From Mesorhizobium sp. (GTDB lineage Bacteria > Pseudomonadota > Alphaproteobacteria > Rhizobiales > Rhizobiaceae), in contig SAJS01000021.1 of NCBI GenBank assembly GCA_004017535.1, positions 49,063 to 113,062 of the forward strand: a stretch of 64,000 bases of DNA, in the 5' to 3' direction. Of this stretch, positions 44,576 through 53,518 are shown in pieces. Position 1 is the stretch's first letter. Every line of letters begins with the position of its first letter. The notes beneath the pieces were generated by a model. That model saw only the letters and a program-made list of their open reading frames with translations. It made no database searches and was not told the origin of the DNA. Both the position numbers and the translations under genes were made by a program.

Positions 44576-45793
44576 CGATCATGTGCCCGGGGAGCATCCA
44601 GTTCGAAAGCTTGCTCTAAGCGGCTTGGTGACTTGGCCGAGGTCACCCAGGTGGAAATGACCAACACTTGGGGTAAGCCTAGTGGCGCTCCCCTCGATGA
44701 TGTCTGGCGGGGTGGTTAGCCGCCTCCGTGGGACAAGATCAGTCTACACGAATGGGCTATAGCCTCTCCTCGCCTGCCTCACTGGCCGTCCTTCAGAGCC
44801 GGCCACACGAGCTTTTGTCTTTCAGCAGGGCGTTTTTCTCGCCAGCTACAGAGCCACACCGACGCCATTAATGAGCGTCCAGTCGACGGGTTGGATGGCC
44901 CTGTCCATCTTGCCCAGCACCTTGGCTTAGCATTTGCCGGTGCGGCGGAAGCCTTCAAGACGCAGTTCTTGACCTTCTCCAGATCAGCCTCGGATGGATA
45001 TCGGCAAGGGTTCAGCTCGTCCTTTTGAACTTGCGCATCTTCGTGTTGGCCAACCCCAGGCCGCCCGACATATTTGCGGTCTATCCGGCACCTCAACTTC
45101 GAACAACCTTGCGGCAAGCTCTTGGGATAGCCCACGCTCGTGCCTCCACCACCCGCTCAGCAGAGCCAGATTTGTCGTTGATGGCACGGAACTTGCGGAG
45201 TCATTCGCAGATGCGTCACGGACCGAGAGTGTCGTCCCATGAATTCGATCACCAAAAAGGCCGCCCGACGTTGCTGGGACCGCCTGCAATTACCTTATCC
45301 CAGAATTGGGAGCAACGGCTTCAAAAGGGATAACTCATCACCTCAATTTTGTCGATCGCGCGGCCATCGAACCGCAGCCATCGATCAGACTTCCGCCTCG
45401 TTGCACTCATTGCGACCGCCTTGGTGCTTGCGACAACCGCTCAATTCTGGCTGCCAGGATAACCACATATGGCGACGGAACTTCCTGCTTCAAAGCAATA
45501 TAGAGATCGTCGATCATCCCCCCATCAAGGCCTCGATCGAGGACACCGCGTTCGGCTTGCTTGGTTCGCAGTGAACAGACCGCACTTCGACGAATGCGAT
45601 CGATGCGACCGCGCCGAGAACTCTCCCGCATTGTCGACGGTTGGGTCCGTCGGCCCTCCGATGAGGCCTCGGATGCGTCGGGCGCCGAGGCCTCGACTGA
45701 TGCCGACTGGCCGCCGCCGGAAGGTCTCGCGGCTTTGATCCCCGGCGATGTAGCCACCCCTGCTGCAACAGCTCCTAGCCGGAGAACTCATTC
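44576..45793. other. 1.2-kb gap, nothing recognised
   Basis: Several frames of 70-118 codons are open on both strands but none shows a known domain, a good binding site or codon use like the neighbours. It may be decayed coding DNA between the IS481 element and the transporter gene. Confidence 0.4.
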
Positions 45794-47026
45794 ATGACCG
45801 AATCGGCGACAGATTTAGTGGACGCGGCTTTGTTCGACCGAGATCGGCTTGACCCAGAAAGTCCCTATCAACGTTCTGGCCCTGCATGGGGTGCCATCAT
45901 TTCGCTTTCCTTCGGCACCTTCGGGCTTGTGACGGCAGAGTTTCTGCCCGCCAGCGTTCTGACACCGCTCGCGCATGATCTCCGTATCACCACGGGCACG
46001 GCTGGACAGGCGCTAACAGCGACCGCAATCGTCGCGGCGATCTCGGCACCGATAATCGCCATCGTGACAAAGCGTCTGGACCGCAGGGTCGTCATCTGGG
46101 CGATGACGCTCCTGCTGATCCTGTCGAACGTTCTGGCAGAGGTTGCGGGGTCGCTGCCGGTTTTGCTGGCGGCACGCGTCGTCCTTGGCATATCGCTTGG
46201 TGGTTTTTGGTCTATTTCGGCAGCGTTGGCGATGCGGCTGGTTCCAAGTCACCTCATGCCGCGCGCCATGTCGATCATCCTCACCGGCGTTTCTGTCGCC
46301 TCCGTCTGCGCGGCTCCAATCGGCGCTTATGTCGGTGACATTTGGGGATGGCGAGCCTCGTTCAAGGTCGCCGCAATCGTGAGTGCCGTTGCGCTGCTCG
46401 TGCAACTCGTAACCATTCCGCCACTGCCTCCGATCGAAGTGCGCAGATTCCGCAGTCCGCTGGATGTCGCGAAGAATCCGGCGATGAAGGTTGCGGTGCT
46501 AGTCGTGCTATTGGTCGCTTCCGGCCATTTTGCCAGCTTCGCCTACATCCGCGCCTTTCTCGAGAGCGTTCCTGCGCTCGAAAAGAAGTCAATCCCGCTC
46601 GTGTTCCTTGCTTTTGGCACGGCCGGCGTCTTCGGCAATTTAGCCGGCGCATTCCTCACCAAACACAGTCTCAAGGCGGTCGCGGCCCTGCCGCCCCTGC
46701 TCATTGCCGTAGCCGCTGTCTCGCTCCTGACTATGGGAGCATCGGCCTTGACCTCGGCAATTGCAGTTGCCGTATGGGGCTTTGCTTTTGGCGCGGTCCC
46801 GGTCGGATTGCAGACATGGATGGTGCTACGCGCCGCTCCGAAACAGGCCGAGAGCGCTGGTGTACTGATGGTCATAACCTTCCAAGTGGCCATCGCAGCC
46901 GGCACAACTTTCGGTGGCCTATTGGTGGATCACACGGGTATTGCCAGTGTCTTTGTCTACAGCGCGGTTGCCACGTTCCTCGCTGTCTTGACAGTATTTT
47001 TGCTCGGCCCGAACCGCAAAACCTGA
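45794..47026 (+). CDS. Major facilitator superfamily transporter (DHA1 type)
   Basis: A 410-residue inner-membrane transporter with about 12 hydrophobic helices. Features: LSFGTFGLVTAEFLPASVLT in helix 1, the loop 2-3 motif AIVTKRLDRRVV, and ARVVLGISLGGFWSISAALAMRLVP in helices 4-5, typical of the AraJ/YdhP drug and sugar efflux branch. A GGAG site precedes the ATG. It converges on hmuS. Substrate unknown. Confidence 0.88.
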   Translation: MTESATDLVDAALFDRDRLDPESPYQRSGPAWGAIISLSFGTFGLVTAEFLPASVLTPLAHDLRITTGTAGQALTATAIVAAISAPIIAIVTKRLDRRVVIWAMTLLLILSNVLAEVAGSLPVLLAARVVLGISLGGFWSISAALAMRLVPSHLMPRAMSIILTGVSVASVCAAPIGAYVGDIWGWRASFKVAAIVSAVALLVQLVTIPPLPPIEVRRFRSPLDVAKNPAMKVAVLVVLLVASGHFASFAYIRAFLESVPALEKKSIPLVFLAFGTAGVFGNLAGAFLTKHSLKAVAALPPLLIAVAAVSLLTMGASALTSAIAVAVWGFAFGAVPVGLQTWMVLRAAPKQAESAGVLMVITFQVAIAAGTTFGGLLVDHTGIASVFVYSAVATFLAVLTVFLLGPNRKT

Positions 47027-47182
47027 CCGCCTGGTGGGGAGTGACGGTCGGCGGCGTTCACGCTATTGCCACCTCTGAGCTCGGCCCAAAGGCCGCGGCT
47101 TCGTCGTAACCATGCGGTCGATGGGGCAGCGCCAAATTGCTTCCTGCTCATCGCGTTGCGATAATACAGCGCGCTTATTGCG

Positions 47183-48319
47183 TCATCGTGTCCCCGGTCT
47201 CGGCTTCAATGCCCGGCTACTGGCTGCGGAGGCAGATGGGCGCCGGCGTCCCACCGACGACGATCGGTCTTTTCTCATGTAGCTGTCGGGGAAACGAGGC
47301 AGGTTTTCCGCCAGAACCCGCCAGTCGTCGCGCTCGCGTTCGCCTTCCTTGCGCGCACCGAACAACTGGATGATGATCTTGCCGTCGGACCCATATGCTT
47401 CGAGCGAGGTGACGTGACTGTCATTGGTCGGCTTGCGCACGGCCCAAACCTCACGGATTTGGTGGGTCCTGAGATGCAGCCGGAACGTTTCGTCCAGCAC
47501 ATGGATGCACGGCCCGATCTGCTTGACCGACTTGATTAAGCCGGAATGGGTCTGGATAGAACCTCGGTTGCCGACGAAGCACATGATCGGCAATTCGTCT
47601 TCGGCCGCACGCTGGAGCACGGCGCCAACTGCGGCATTGTCGAGCAGCCAAGCGTAATCCTGGCCGACCATGCGCAAAGCCTGGCAGCGGCTGAGCTTGA
47701 GCGTCTTTAGAAGGTTGACGTCAGTCAGCCGGCTCCAGTGCTCGCGTAGGTCGTCCACCGTGCCGGCCCAGTCCGCAGTCCTCGCGCCCAGGTCGGCTAC
47801 TCTCGCCTTAAGCGACATGGTCGGCTCCTGGTTGGCGGATACGAGCTCGGCCACCAGCTTTCGATAGGCATGAAGGTTGGAGACCGGCCTGAGATGCACC
47901 TTATGCACTGCTGCGCCGGTGGCGTCGAAGAATTGCAAACTGCGCTGGATTCCGCCGCGATGGCGCCTTTCAACAGCGAAACCATACCTCCAAGCTTGCG
48001 GGAAGACGCGAAGGTCGAATTCGTCACCAAGGACCATGGCGTGATTGTTGCCGGTTATCACTCTGTTGAAGACGCCAATCTTTTCGTGCACGGCACCTTG
48101 ATTGCGGGTCAGCGCCGTCACTTCGCCCACGAATTCGAGGCCCGTCAGAACGTGATTGACGCGCGGGTCGATGCGTGCCGCGCCGAAACCGCAATGGGCC
48201 GCGACCAGTTCCGCTTCCGAAATGGCCAATTGGGCTGCGAAATCACGCGCGGGAATGTTCGGACAGACTTCCCACGCACGCCGGATTTCGTTGGGCGACC
48301 GCTTCTTGCGCTGATCCAT
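47183..48319 (-). CDS. hmuS: Hemin-degrading/heme-handling protein HmuS
   Basis: A 378-residue member of the HemS/HmuS/ChuS family, which binds heme and releases or shuttles iron. Two repeats of the family fold are seen: VGEVTALTRNQGAVHEKIGV with FFDATGAAVHKVHLRP, and ELPIMCFVGNRGSIQTHSGL with VLDETFRLHLRTHQIREVW. The conserved heme histidine is likely in GAVHEKIG. The last 30 residues (SSSVGRRRPSASAASSRALK) look like read-through beyond the usual end. It follows a 77-codon gene by four bases, and both may be driven by the sigma-54 promoter at 48638. Iron recycling for nitrogenase is a plausible role. Confidence 0.85.
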   Translation of the reverse strand: MDQRKKRSPNEIRRAWEVCPNIPARDFAAQLAISEAELVAAHCGFGAARIDPRVNHVLTGLEFVGEVTALTRNQGAVHEKIGVFNRVITGNNHAMVLGDEFDLRVFPQAWRYGFAVERRHRGGIQRSLQFFDATGAAVHKVHLRPVSNLHAYRKLVAELVSANQEPTMSLKARVADLGARTADWAGTVDDLREHWSRLTDVNLLKTLKLSRCQALRMVGQDYAWLLDNAAVGAVLQRAAEDELPIMCFVGNRGSIQTHSGLIKSVKQIGPCIHVLDETFRLHLRTHQIREVWAVRKPTNDSHVTSLEAYGSDGKIIIQLFGARKEGERERDDWRVLAENLPRFPDSYMRKDRSSSVGRRRPSASAASSRALKPRPGTR

Positions 48320-48323
48320 GTTT

Positions 48324-48557
48324 TTACCCCTGCCCCGTTCTTCTTTTGACGATCGATCGAAAAACGGGCCTCAGGGGTGTGCACGGCGGACGCGATCGAT
48401 CGTCAGGCACATGCCAGTCGAATCCTGTCTCCGGGCGGTCAGCGGCCAATCGCCGGTAGAGAGCGATTGTTGGGTGGTCGGCGCCAATCGGCCGATCGAG
48501 CATTCGGGTACCACCGGCGGTGCTGCTTTCCCACTCAAGGCGGGTCTGATGGATCAT
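48324..48557 (-). CDS. Small protein of unknown function upstream of hmuS
   Basis: A 77-residue open frame beginning MIHQTRLEWESSTAGGTRML, with a strong GAAGGAGAGC site nine bases before the ATG, and rich in Arg and Pro. It ends four bases before hmuS. No family recognised. A sigma-54-type promoter lies about 80 bases upstream of its start (48638-48654). The good binding site and operon-like spacing support a real gene. Confidence 0.6.
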   Translation of the reverse strand: MIHQTRLEWESSTAGGTRMLDRPIGADHPTIALYRRLAADRPETGFDWHVPDDRSRPPCTPLRPVFRSIVKRRTGQG

Positions 48558-48637
48558 ATTGCTCTCCTTCGTTCTTCGATTGCGAGGGCAACCCAAAGGT
48601 GAATCGGCCGGCAATTTTGCCGCCGCAACGAAGGCTT

Positions 48638-48654
48638 CACAAAAATCGTGCCAG
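48638..48654 (-). promoter_or_regulatory. Sigma-54-like promoter of the small gene and hmuS
   Basis: The minus strand reads CTGGCACGATTTTTGTG; the -24 half is perfect and the -12 half has GT instead of GC. It is divergent from the iscN promoter, and the NifA-type site at 48739 lies between them. Confidence 0.55.
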
Positions 48655-48738
48655 TTGCTCCGCGGCAAGCTCTGAACATCTTTGGCTCTGTTCATTGCTT
48701 TACGCGTGAGTGCATCGCGAACTCAGGCGCCCTTCCTG

Positions 48739-48754
48739 TGACGCGGACGCGACA
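48739..48754. promoter_or_regulatory. Variant NifA site between hmuS and iscN operons
   Basis: TGA-CGCGGACGCG-ACA differs from TGT-N10-ACA at one position. The sequence from here to about 48770 is very similar to that around the nifH site (21498-21531), including CGACAAA-CCGACA. A neat inverted repeat CCGACA-N5-TGTCGG follows. Confidence 0.55.
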
Positions 48755-48847
48755 AATCCGACAGTAAGTGTCGGTTGTCGGACGTCTCCCCAGCAATCGA
48801 GCATAAGAGACGTCGGGATGTCCTACGGTTTTTGACACGTCTTCCCT

Positions 48848-48864
48848 TTGGCACGGTCCATGCG
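48848..48864 (+). promoter_or_regulatory. Sigma-54 -24/-12 promoter of iscN
   Basis: TTGGCACGGTCCATGCG matches the RpoN consensus well. The start of transcription is expected near 48875, which excludes the earlier in-frame ATG at 48867 and supports the ATG at 48906. Confidence 0.85.
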
Positions 48865-48905
48865 AGATGATCCGCGAAAACGTCGGACCGAGGAGAAATC
48901 GAGCC

Positions 48906-49226
48906 ATGATTACGCTCACCGACAACGCTGTTGCCGCCATCAAGGCCGCTCTTTACCGCGCCAGCGAGCCGGCGGAAGGATTTCGCATCATGGTCCATGC
49001 CGGCGGCTGCGCCGGCTTCCAATACTCAATGGGCCTGGAGAGCGTCTCACGTGAGGGCGATGCGATCATCGAGCGAGATGGGCTCAAGGTGTTCATGGAT
49101 AGAGGCTCCCAACCCCATGCAGCCGGCATGACCGTGGACTTCGTCACTGGGCTCGAAACATCCGGCTTTGTTTTCGATAACCCCAATGCGCGTGAGACGT
49201 GCGGCTGCGGCAAGTCCTGCAAATGA
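48906..49226 (+). CDS. iscN: Nif-specific A-type iron-sulfur carrier (IscA/IscN)
   Basis: A 106-residue A-type carrier that accepts and delivers iron-sulfur clusters. The three ligand cysteines are in MVHAGGCAGFQYSMG and RETCGCGKSC. The start at 48906 has GAGGAG about 10 bases upstream. In Rhizobium etli the order is iscN-nifU-nifS under a NifA promoter; the same promoter and order are found here, with nifU reduced to a remnant. Confidence 0.92.
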   Translation: MITLTDNAVAAIKAALYRASEPAEGFRIMVHAGGCAGFQYSMGLESVSREGDAIIERDGLKVFMDRGSQPHAAGMTVDFVTGLETSGFVFDNPNARETCGCGKSCK

Positions 49227-49243
49227 TTGCGAGGGAACAGGCT

Positions 49244-49414
49244 ATGTTCGACTATAGCGACGCCAAGGAATACTGCGTCGAACCGGCACCGCCGGCGCTC
49301 TGGAACCGGCCGACACGCACTGTCGGCCCGGAACAATTGCGTTCGGTGATGCGCCAAATCGCGATCATCGATCGTTGCCGTGGGCAAGCAAACAAAATTG
49401 CCCGAAACAGCTGA
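49244..49414 (+). CDS. NifU-like remnant or small protein
   Basis: A 56-residue open frame starting MFDYSDAKEY, similar to the first residues of NifU (M-D-Y-S-K-KE), then continuing with CVEPAPPALWNRPTRTVGPE, which looks like the linker before the NifU C-terminal domain. A GAGGGAA site precedes it. Given its place between iscN and nifS, where nifU belongs, it is best read as nifU with a large internal deletion. The scaffold cysteines are gone, so it is unlikely to hold a cluster. Confidence 0.5.
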   Translation: MFDYSDAKEYCVEPAPPALWNRPTRTVGPEQLRSVMRQIAIIDRCRGQANKIARNS

Positions 49415-49572
49415 ATTCCCGGCAGATGCCGCCACCAAAGGGCAATGTCGACAGCGACCGGTCAGCCAAGCCATCGCTCGCCCGGCCGCCCACCTTACCA
49501 GATACGATATGCGCCAGAGGTTCAATGGCCCGCCTACCCTTGAATCATTTCAGCAGTTGAAGGATCACTCCC

Positions 49573-50784
49573 ATGAACCCTGTCTATCTCGACAACAACG
49601 CAACGACGCGGGTTGATCCTGCAGTCGTTGGAGCGATGTTGCCTTTCTTTACGGAGCAATTTGGCAATCATTCGTCCATGCACGCCTATGGCGCATCGGT
49701 TGCTGAAGCCGTGAGAAAGGCGAGGCAACAGTTGCAAGCCCTCATCGGCGCGGGATTCGAGGACGAGATCATCTTCACCTCGGGCGGGACTGAAAGCGAC
49801 AGTACAGCCATCCTTTCGGCGCTGGAGGTGATGCCCGACCGAACGGAAATAGTGACTTCCGCGGTTGAACATCCGGCCGTTCTGAAGTTGTGCGCGCACC
49901 TTGAAAAGACGCGCGGCGTCAAGGTGCACATTATCCCAGTCGATCACCACGGCCGGCTCGACCTGGACGCCTACAGAACCGCTCTCACTCCACAAGTGGC
50001 AATCGTCTCGATAATGTGGGCGAACAATGAGACCGGTACGATCTTTCCCGTGGTTAAGCTTGCCGATCTAGCCAGGGAAGTCGGCGCGCTTTTCCACACT
50101 GATGCAGTGCAGGCGGTCGGAAGGCTTCCGATTGAGCTGAAATCGACCGCGATCGACATGCTGTCGCTCTCCGCCCACAAGCTGCATGGTCCAAAGGGGA
50201 TAGGCGCGCTTTATGTAAGACGTGGCGTGCGCTTCTCCTCCATGATCAAGGGTGGGCACCAAGAGCGCGACCGGCGTGCAGGCACTGAAAACACACCCGG
50301 CATAGTCGGACTGGGCATGGCGGCCGAACTCGCCTTGAAATTCATGGACGAGACAAAACGAATAAAATGGTTGCGCGACCGCCTTGAGAACGGGATCATC
50401 CAGCGCATCCCAAACACATCCATCAACGGCGATCCGCAAGAGCGATTGCCAAACACTGCAAACATTGGATTCGAAGGTATCGAAGGCGATGCAATTCCAA
50501 TTGTCCTGAGCCGGCTGGGAATCGCCTGTTCCGCCGGGTCCGCCTGTGCCTCTGGCTCACTGGAACCGAGCCATGTTCTGATCGCTATGAACGCGGCATG
50601 TGGGGCAGTCCGCTTCTCCTTGTCGCGTGACAACGGCGAAGATGACGTAGACCGCGTGCTTGAGGTCCTGCCTGCGATCACCGAGAAGCTACGGGCCGTT
50701 CCCAGTGCTGGACTGTGCGGGCGAGGTGCAGAACAGCTTCATTCCGGCCCGGGTCCGAGCGGCACAATAGCCGACGAGCCGTGA
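49573..50784 (+). CDS. nifS: Cysteine desulfurase NifS
   Basis: A 403-residue PLP enzyme providing sulfur for nitrogenase clusters. Seen: YLDNNATTRVDPAVV, TSGGTESDSTAILSAL, WANNETGTIFPV, PLP lysine in SLSAHKLHGPKGIGAL and the active cysteine in GIACSAGSACASGSLEPSHV. The C-terminus is typical up to LEVLPAITEKLR and then carries an extra tail of about 30 residues. Third gene of the iscN operon, 158 bases after the nifU remnant. Confidence 0.95.
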   Translation: MNPVYLDNNATTRVDPAVVGAMLPFFTEQFGNHSSMHAYGASVAEAVRKARQQLQALIGAGFEDEIIFTSGGTESDSTAILSALEVMPDRTEIVTSAVEHPAVLKLCAHLEKTRGVKVHIIPVDHHGRLDLDAYRTALTPQVAIVSIMWANNETGTIFPVVKLADLAREVGALFHTDAVQAVGRLPIELKSTAIDMLSLSAHKLHGPKGIGALYVRRGVRFSSMIKGGHQERDRRAGTENTPGIVGLGMAAELALKFMDETKRIKWLRDRLENGIIQRIPNTSINGDPQERLPNTANIGFEGIEGDAIPIVLSRLGIACSAGSACASGSLEPSHVLIAMNAACGAVRFSLSRDNGEDDVDRVLEVLPAITEKLRAVPSAGLCGRGAEQLHSGPGPSGTIADEP

Positions 50785-50797
50785 GGTCTTCCTCAAC

Positions 50798-50930
50798 GTG
50801 ACGACCCTGCGCAATGGAGAGCAGTCAAACTCGGGGTCGCCTTCACCACTTCAGAAAAGCTTGAGATCGCCAAGTCTCTTGCCCAGCCGCCGTGCCAGAG
50901 GTCGGCACGCCGTCAGCAATGTCACCAATG
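50798..50930 (+). pseudogene. nifV: Homocitrate synthase (nifV) remnant
   Basis: About 130 bases after nifS read, across two frames, TTLRNGEQS then GVAFTTSEKLEIAKSLAQ then VPEVGTPSAM. This is the N-terminal signature of NifV (DTTLRDGEQSPGVAF...), the first strand of the aldolase-type barrel. The frame is broken after the first motif and nothing of the remaining 330 residues is left. NifS-nifV-nifW is a common gene order, so this marks a deleted nifV between nifS and nifW. Confidence 0.85.
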
Positions 50931-50964
50931 CATCGACACCACAATTACGCGCCGGGAGAATACA

Positions 50965-51342
50965 ATGAACTGCTCCGCTGATAGCCGCCCGATCGATCGC
51001 ACCGATATCCTAGCGCGACTGAAGGGCCTGTCGGCCGCGGAGGACTTCTTCGCCTGCCTTGGCGTCTCCTACGACCCGAAAGTGATGAATGTCTCGCGGC
51101 TCCATATCATGAAGCGCGTGGGCCAATACCTTGCCGAAGAAGATTTCTCCGGTCTGCCTAACCAGGTAATCGCCGCGCGGGTGCGCGCCAAGCTGGAACG
51201 CGCCTACGAAGATTTCGCGACTTCCTCGCCGCTCACGCAACGTGTGTTCAAGGTGCTAAGGGACCACGATCCAAACATATGTCCCGCACCTGGCCGCGCC
51301 TTCGTCCCGCTCGACTCTGCACTGAAGCGGTTCGGAAAGTAA
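50965..51342 (+). CDS. nifW: Nitrogenase-stabilising protein NifW
   Basis: A 125-residue NifW, thought to protect MoFe protein from oxygen or help its maturation. Seen: LSAAEDFFACLGVSYDPKVMNVSRLHI, MKRVGQYL and the C-terminal PLTQRVFKVLRDHDP with FVPLDSAL. The GGGAGAATACA before the ATG serves as binding site. Separated from nifS by the nifV remnant. The NifA site of fixA begins 29 bases after its stop. Confidence 0.92.
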   Translation: MNCSADSRPIDRTDILARLKGLSAAEDFFACLGVSYDPKVMNVSRLHIMKRVGQYLAEEDFSGLPNQVIAARVRAKLERAYEDFATSSPLTQRVFKVLRDHDPNICPAPGRAFVPLDSALKRFGK

Positions 51343-51370
51343 TGAGCCCGACACGGCTGCGACGCGACAA

Positions 51371-51386
51371 TGTCGAGAAGTCGACA
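51371..51386 (+). promoter_or_regulatory. NifA upstream activator site of fixABCX
   Basis: TGT-CGAGAAGTCG-ACA is a perfect TGT-N10-ACA site 71 bases before the -24/-12 element. Confidence 0.85.
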
Positions 51387-51456
51387 AATCCAGTCCTCAT
51401 GACGCCTCCTCGGAAGCAAACGAAGCCACCTTCTGGAATAGAGGCAGGAAGACGAC

Positions 51457-51473
51457 TTGGCATGAACGATGCA
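51457..51473 (+). promoter_or_regulatory. Sigma-54 -24/-12 promoter of fixABCX
   Basis: TTGGCATGAACGATGCA matches the RpoN consensus. Transcription would start near 51484, 47 bases before the fixA ATG, ruling out the longer open frame that begins inside nifW. Confidence 0.85.
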
Positions 51474-51530
51474 GGCAATGAGGCGAACCGCCAAGCACGA
51501 ATCCGGACTGGGAGCTTAGAGAAACCGCCA

Positions 51531-52382
51531 ATGCATATCGTAATCTGCATCAAGCAGGTGCCGGATTCGGCACAGATCCGCGTGCACCCGGTGACGAACA
51601 CGATCATGCGTCAGGGTGTTCCGACCATCATCAATCCTTACGACCTGTTCGCCCTCGAAGAAGCGCTCAAACTGCGCGACGTTCATGGTGGCGAGGTTAC
51701 TGTGCTCACAATGGGTCCGCCCATGGCGGAGGACTCGCTGCGAAAGGCGCTCGGTTACGGTGCTGACCGAGCAGTTCTCTTGACGGACCGCTATTTTGCC
51801 GGATCCGATACGCTGGCGACTTCCTTTGCTCTTTCGCAAGCAATCGCAAAAATTGGGGAGACTTTCGGCAGGCCGGACATCGTCTTCACCGGCAAGCAGA
51901 CGATTGACGGCGATACCGCCCAGGTCGGACCGGGCATAGCCAAGCGCCTAGATTTATCGCAACTTACCTATGTCGCGAAGATTGCCTCCATCGATCTCGA
52001 TACGCGAGAGATCGAAGTCGCGCGTCGCGCCGAAGGCGGCACCCAGTTGCTGAAGAGCAGACTCCCTTGCCTCATTACCATGCTGGAAGACACCAACGAA
52101 ATCCGCCGGGGCTCGCTCCAGCAGGCTCTGTGCGCGGCGCGCAGGCAAGTCGTGAAGTGGACTGCAGCCGACGCCGGCATTGACGATCTCACCCGGTGCG
52201 GTCTGCGTGGCTCGCCTACAGTCGTCAAGCGTGTTTTCGCCCCCACCGCACGGGCAGAAAGGGCGGCGCAGATCGACACCGCGGAAAGGGGCTTGCAGGA
52301 CATAGCCGATGAACTCATCGCCGATATCTTAACCCGCCGGCCGGCGCTGGAACATGAGCTGGCCTTCAACAGCGGCACGTGA
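51531..52382 (+). CDS. fixA: Electron transfer flavoprotein beta-like FixA
   Basis: A 283-residue ETF beta-type subunit of the FixABCX complex, which bifurcates electrons from NADH to quinone and to low-potential ferredoxin/flavodoxin for nitrogenase. Starts [40 protein letters not shown] and [20 protein letters not shown] are typical. Followed by fixB after 16 bases. Confidence 0.96.
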   Translation: MHIVICIKQVPDSAQIRVHPVTNTIMRQGVPTIINPYDLFALEEALKLRDVHGGEVTVLTMGPPMAEDSLRKALGYGADRAVLLTDRYFAGSDTLATSFALSQAIAKIGETFGRPDIVFTGKQTIDGDTAQVGPGIAKRLDLSQLTYVAKIASIDLDTREIEVARRAEGGTQLLKSRLPCLITMLEDTNEIRRGSLQQALCAARRQVVKWTAADAGIDDLTRCGLRGSPTVVKRVFAPTARAERAAQIDTAERGLQDIADELIADILTRRPALEHELAFNSGT

Positions 52383-52398
52383 CGGCCAGGAGCAGAAA

Positions 52399-53508
52399 AT
52401 GTCGACCGCAAGCCAAACCACCCCTCGCATTGCCCCCGGCCGTGCCGGTGTAAAGAAAGAACTTCCCGACCATTTCAAAGACTACCGGCACGTGTGGGTC
52501 TTCCTCGAGCTCGAACGCGGCAATGTGCATCCTGTATCATTCGAACTGCTGGGCGAAGGCCGCAAATTGGCCGACAAGCTTGAAGTCCAGCTCGCGGGCG
52601 TCGTGCTGGGACCGCCGGGCGAGATGGTCGAGGACGCTGTTGCCGAGGCCTTCGCTTACGGGGCGGATCTTGTCTACATCGTCGATGCGCCGCCGCTCGC
52701 CGACTACCGGAACGAGCCGTTCGCCAAGGCGCTCACGGATCTGGTCAATACCCATAAACCCGAAATCCTCCTTCTCGGCGCGACCACACTGGGCAGGGAT
52801 CTTGCAGGCTCGGTAGCGACGACCCTGCAGACGGGGCTCACGGCCGACTGCACCGAACTTGATGTAGATTCCGACGGTTCACTCGCCGCGACCCGTCCGA
52901 CTTTTGGTGGCTCATTGTTGTGTACGATCTATACACTAAATTACCGGCCGCAAATGGCGACGGTGCGACCAAGGGTCATGCCTATGCCGCAACGGGTGGA
53001 TAAGCCGGTCGGGCGTGTCATGCGGCACAAGCTGTCGCTCGTTGAGGACGATATCGTCACCAAAGTCCTCGGCTTCCTACCGGATAACCAGTCGGCAATG
53101 GCAAATCTTGCCTATGCGGATGTCGTGGTTGCGGGAGGCCTCGGTCTCGGAGCGGCGGAGAACCTTCAGCTTGTGAAGAATCTTGCCCGAGCGATCGGCG
53201 CCGAGCATGGCTGTTCGCGCCCCTTGGTCCAGAAGGGCTGGATGCCGGCTGATCGACAGATTGGACAAACTGGCAAGACCATTCGACCGAAGCTTTACAT
53301 CGCGGCCGGAATTTCCGGCGCCATCCAGCACCGAGTTGGGGTCGAGGGGGCCGATCTCATCGTCGCGATCAACACCGATCCGAACGCGCCGATTTTCGAG
53401 TTCGCCCACCTCGGGATCGTCACGGATGCAATCCGCTTCCTGCCCGCACTGACGGAAGCCTTCACCCGGCGGCTGTCGCCGCACAGTCGAGACAAGCTTG
53501 CGAGTTGA
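52399..53508 (+). CDS. fixB: Electron transfer flavoprotein alpha-like FixB
   Basis: A 369-residue ETF alpha-type subunit. The C-terminal FAD domain has [20 protein letters not shown] and [20 protein letters not shown]. The start at 52399 follows fixA by 16 bases; an earlier in-frame ATG overlaps fixA. Its stop is 10 bases before fixC. Confidence 0.96.
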   Translation: MSTASQTTPRIAPGRAGVKKELPDHFKDYRHVWVFLELERGNVHPVSFELLGEGRKLADKLEVQLAGVVLGPPGEMVEDAVAEAFAYGADLVYIVDAPPLADYRNEPFAKALTDLVNTHKPEILLLGATTLGRDLAGSVATTLQTGLTADCTELDVDSDGSLAATRPTFGGSLLCTIYTLNYRPQMATVRPRVMPMPQRVDKPVGRVMRHKLSLVEDDIVTKVLGFLPDNQSAMANLAYADVVVAGGLGLGAAENLQLVKNLARAIGAEHGCSRPLVQKGWMPADRQIGQTGKTIRPKLYIAAGISGAIQHRVGVEGADLIVAINTDPNAPIFEFAHLGIVTDAIRFLPALTEAFTRRLSPHSRDKLAS

Positions 53509-53518
53509 GGGAGAGGAC

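Noticed and set aside
48867-48905. Earlier ATG for iscN
   Set aside because: It lies between the -12 element and the predicted transcription start, so it would not be in the mRNA.
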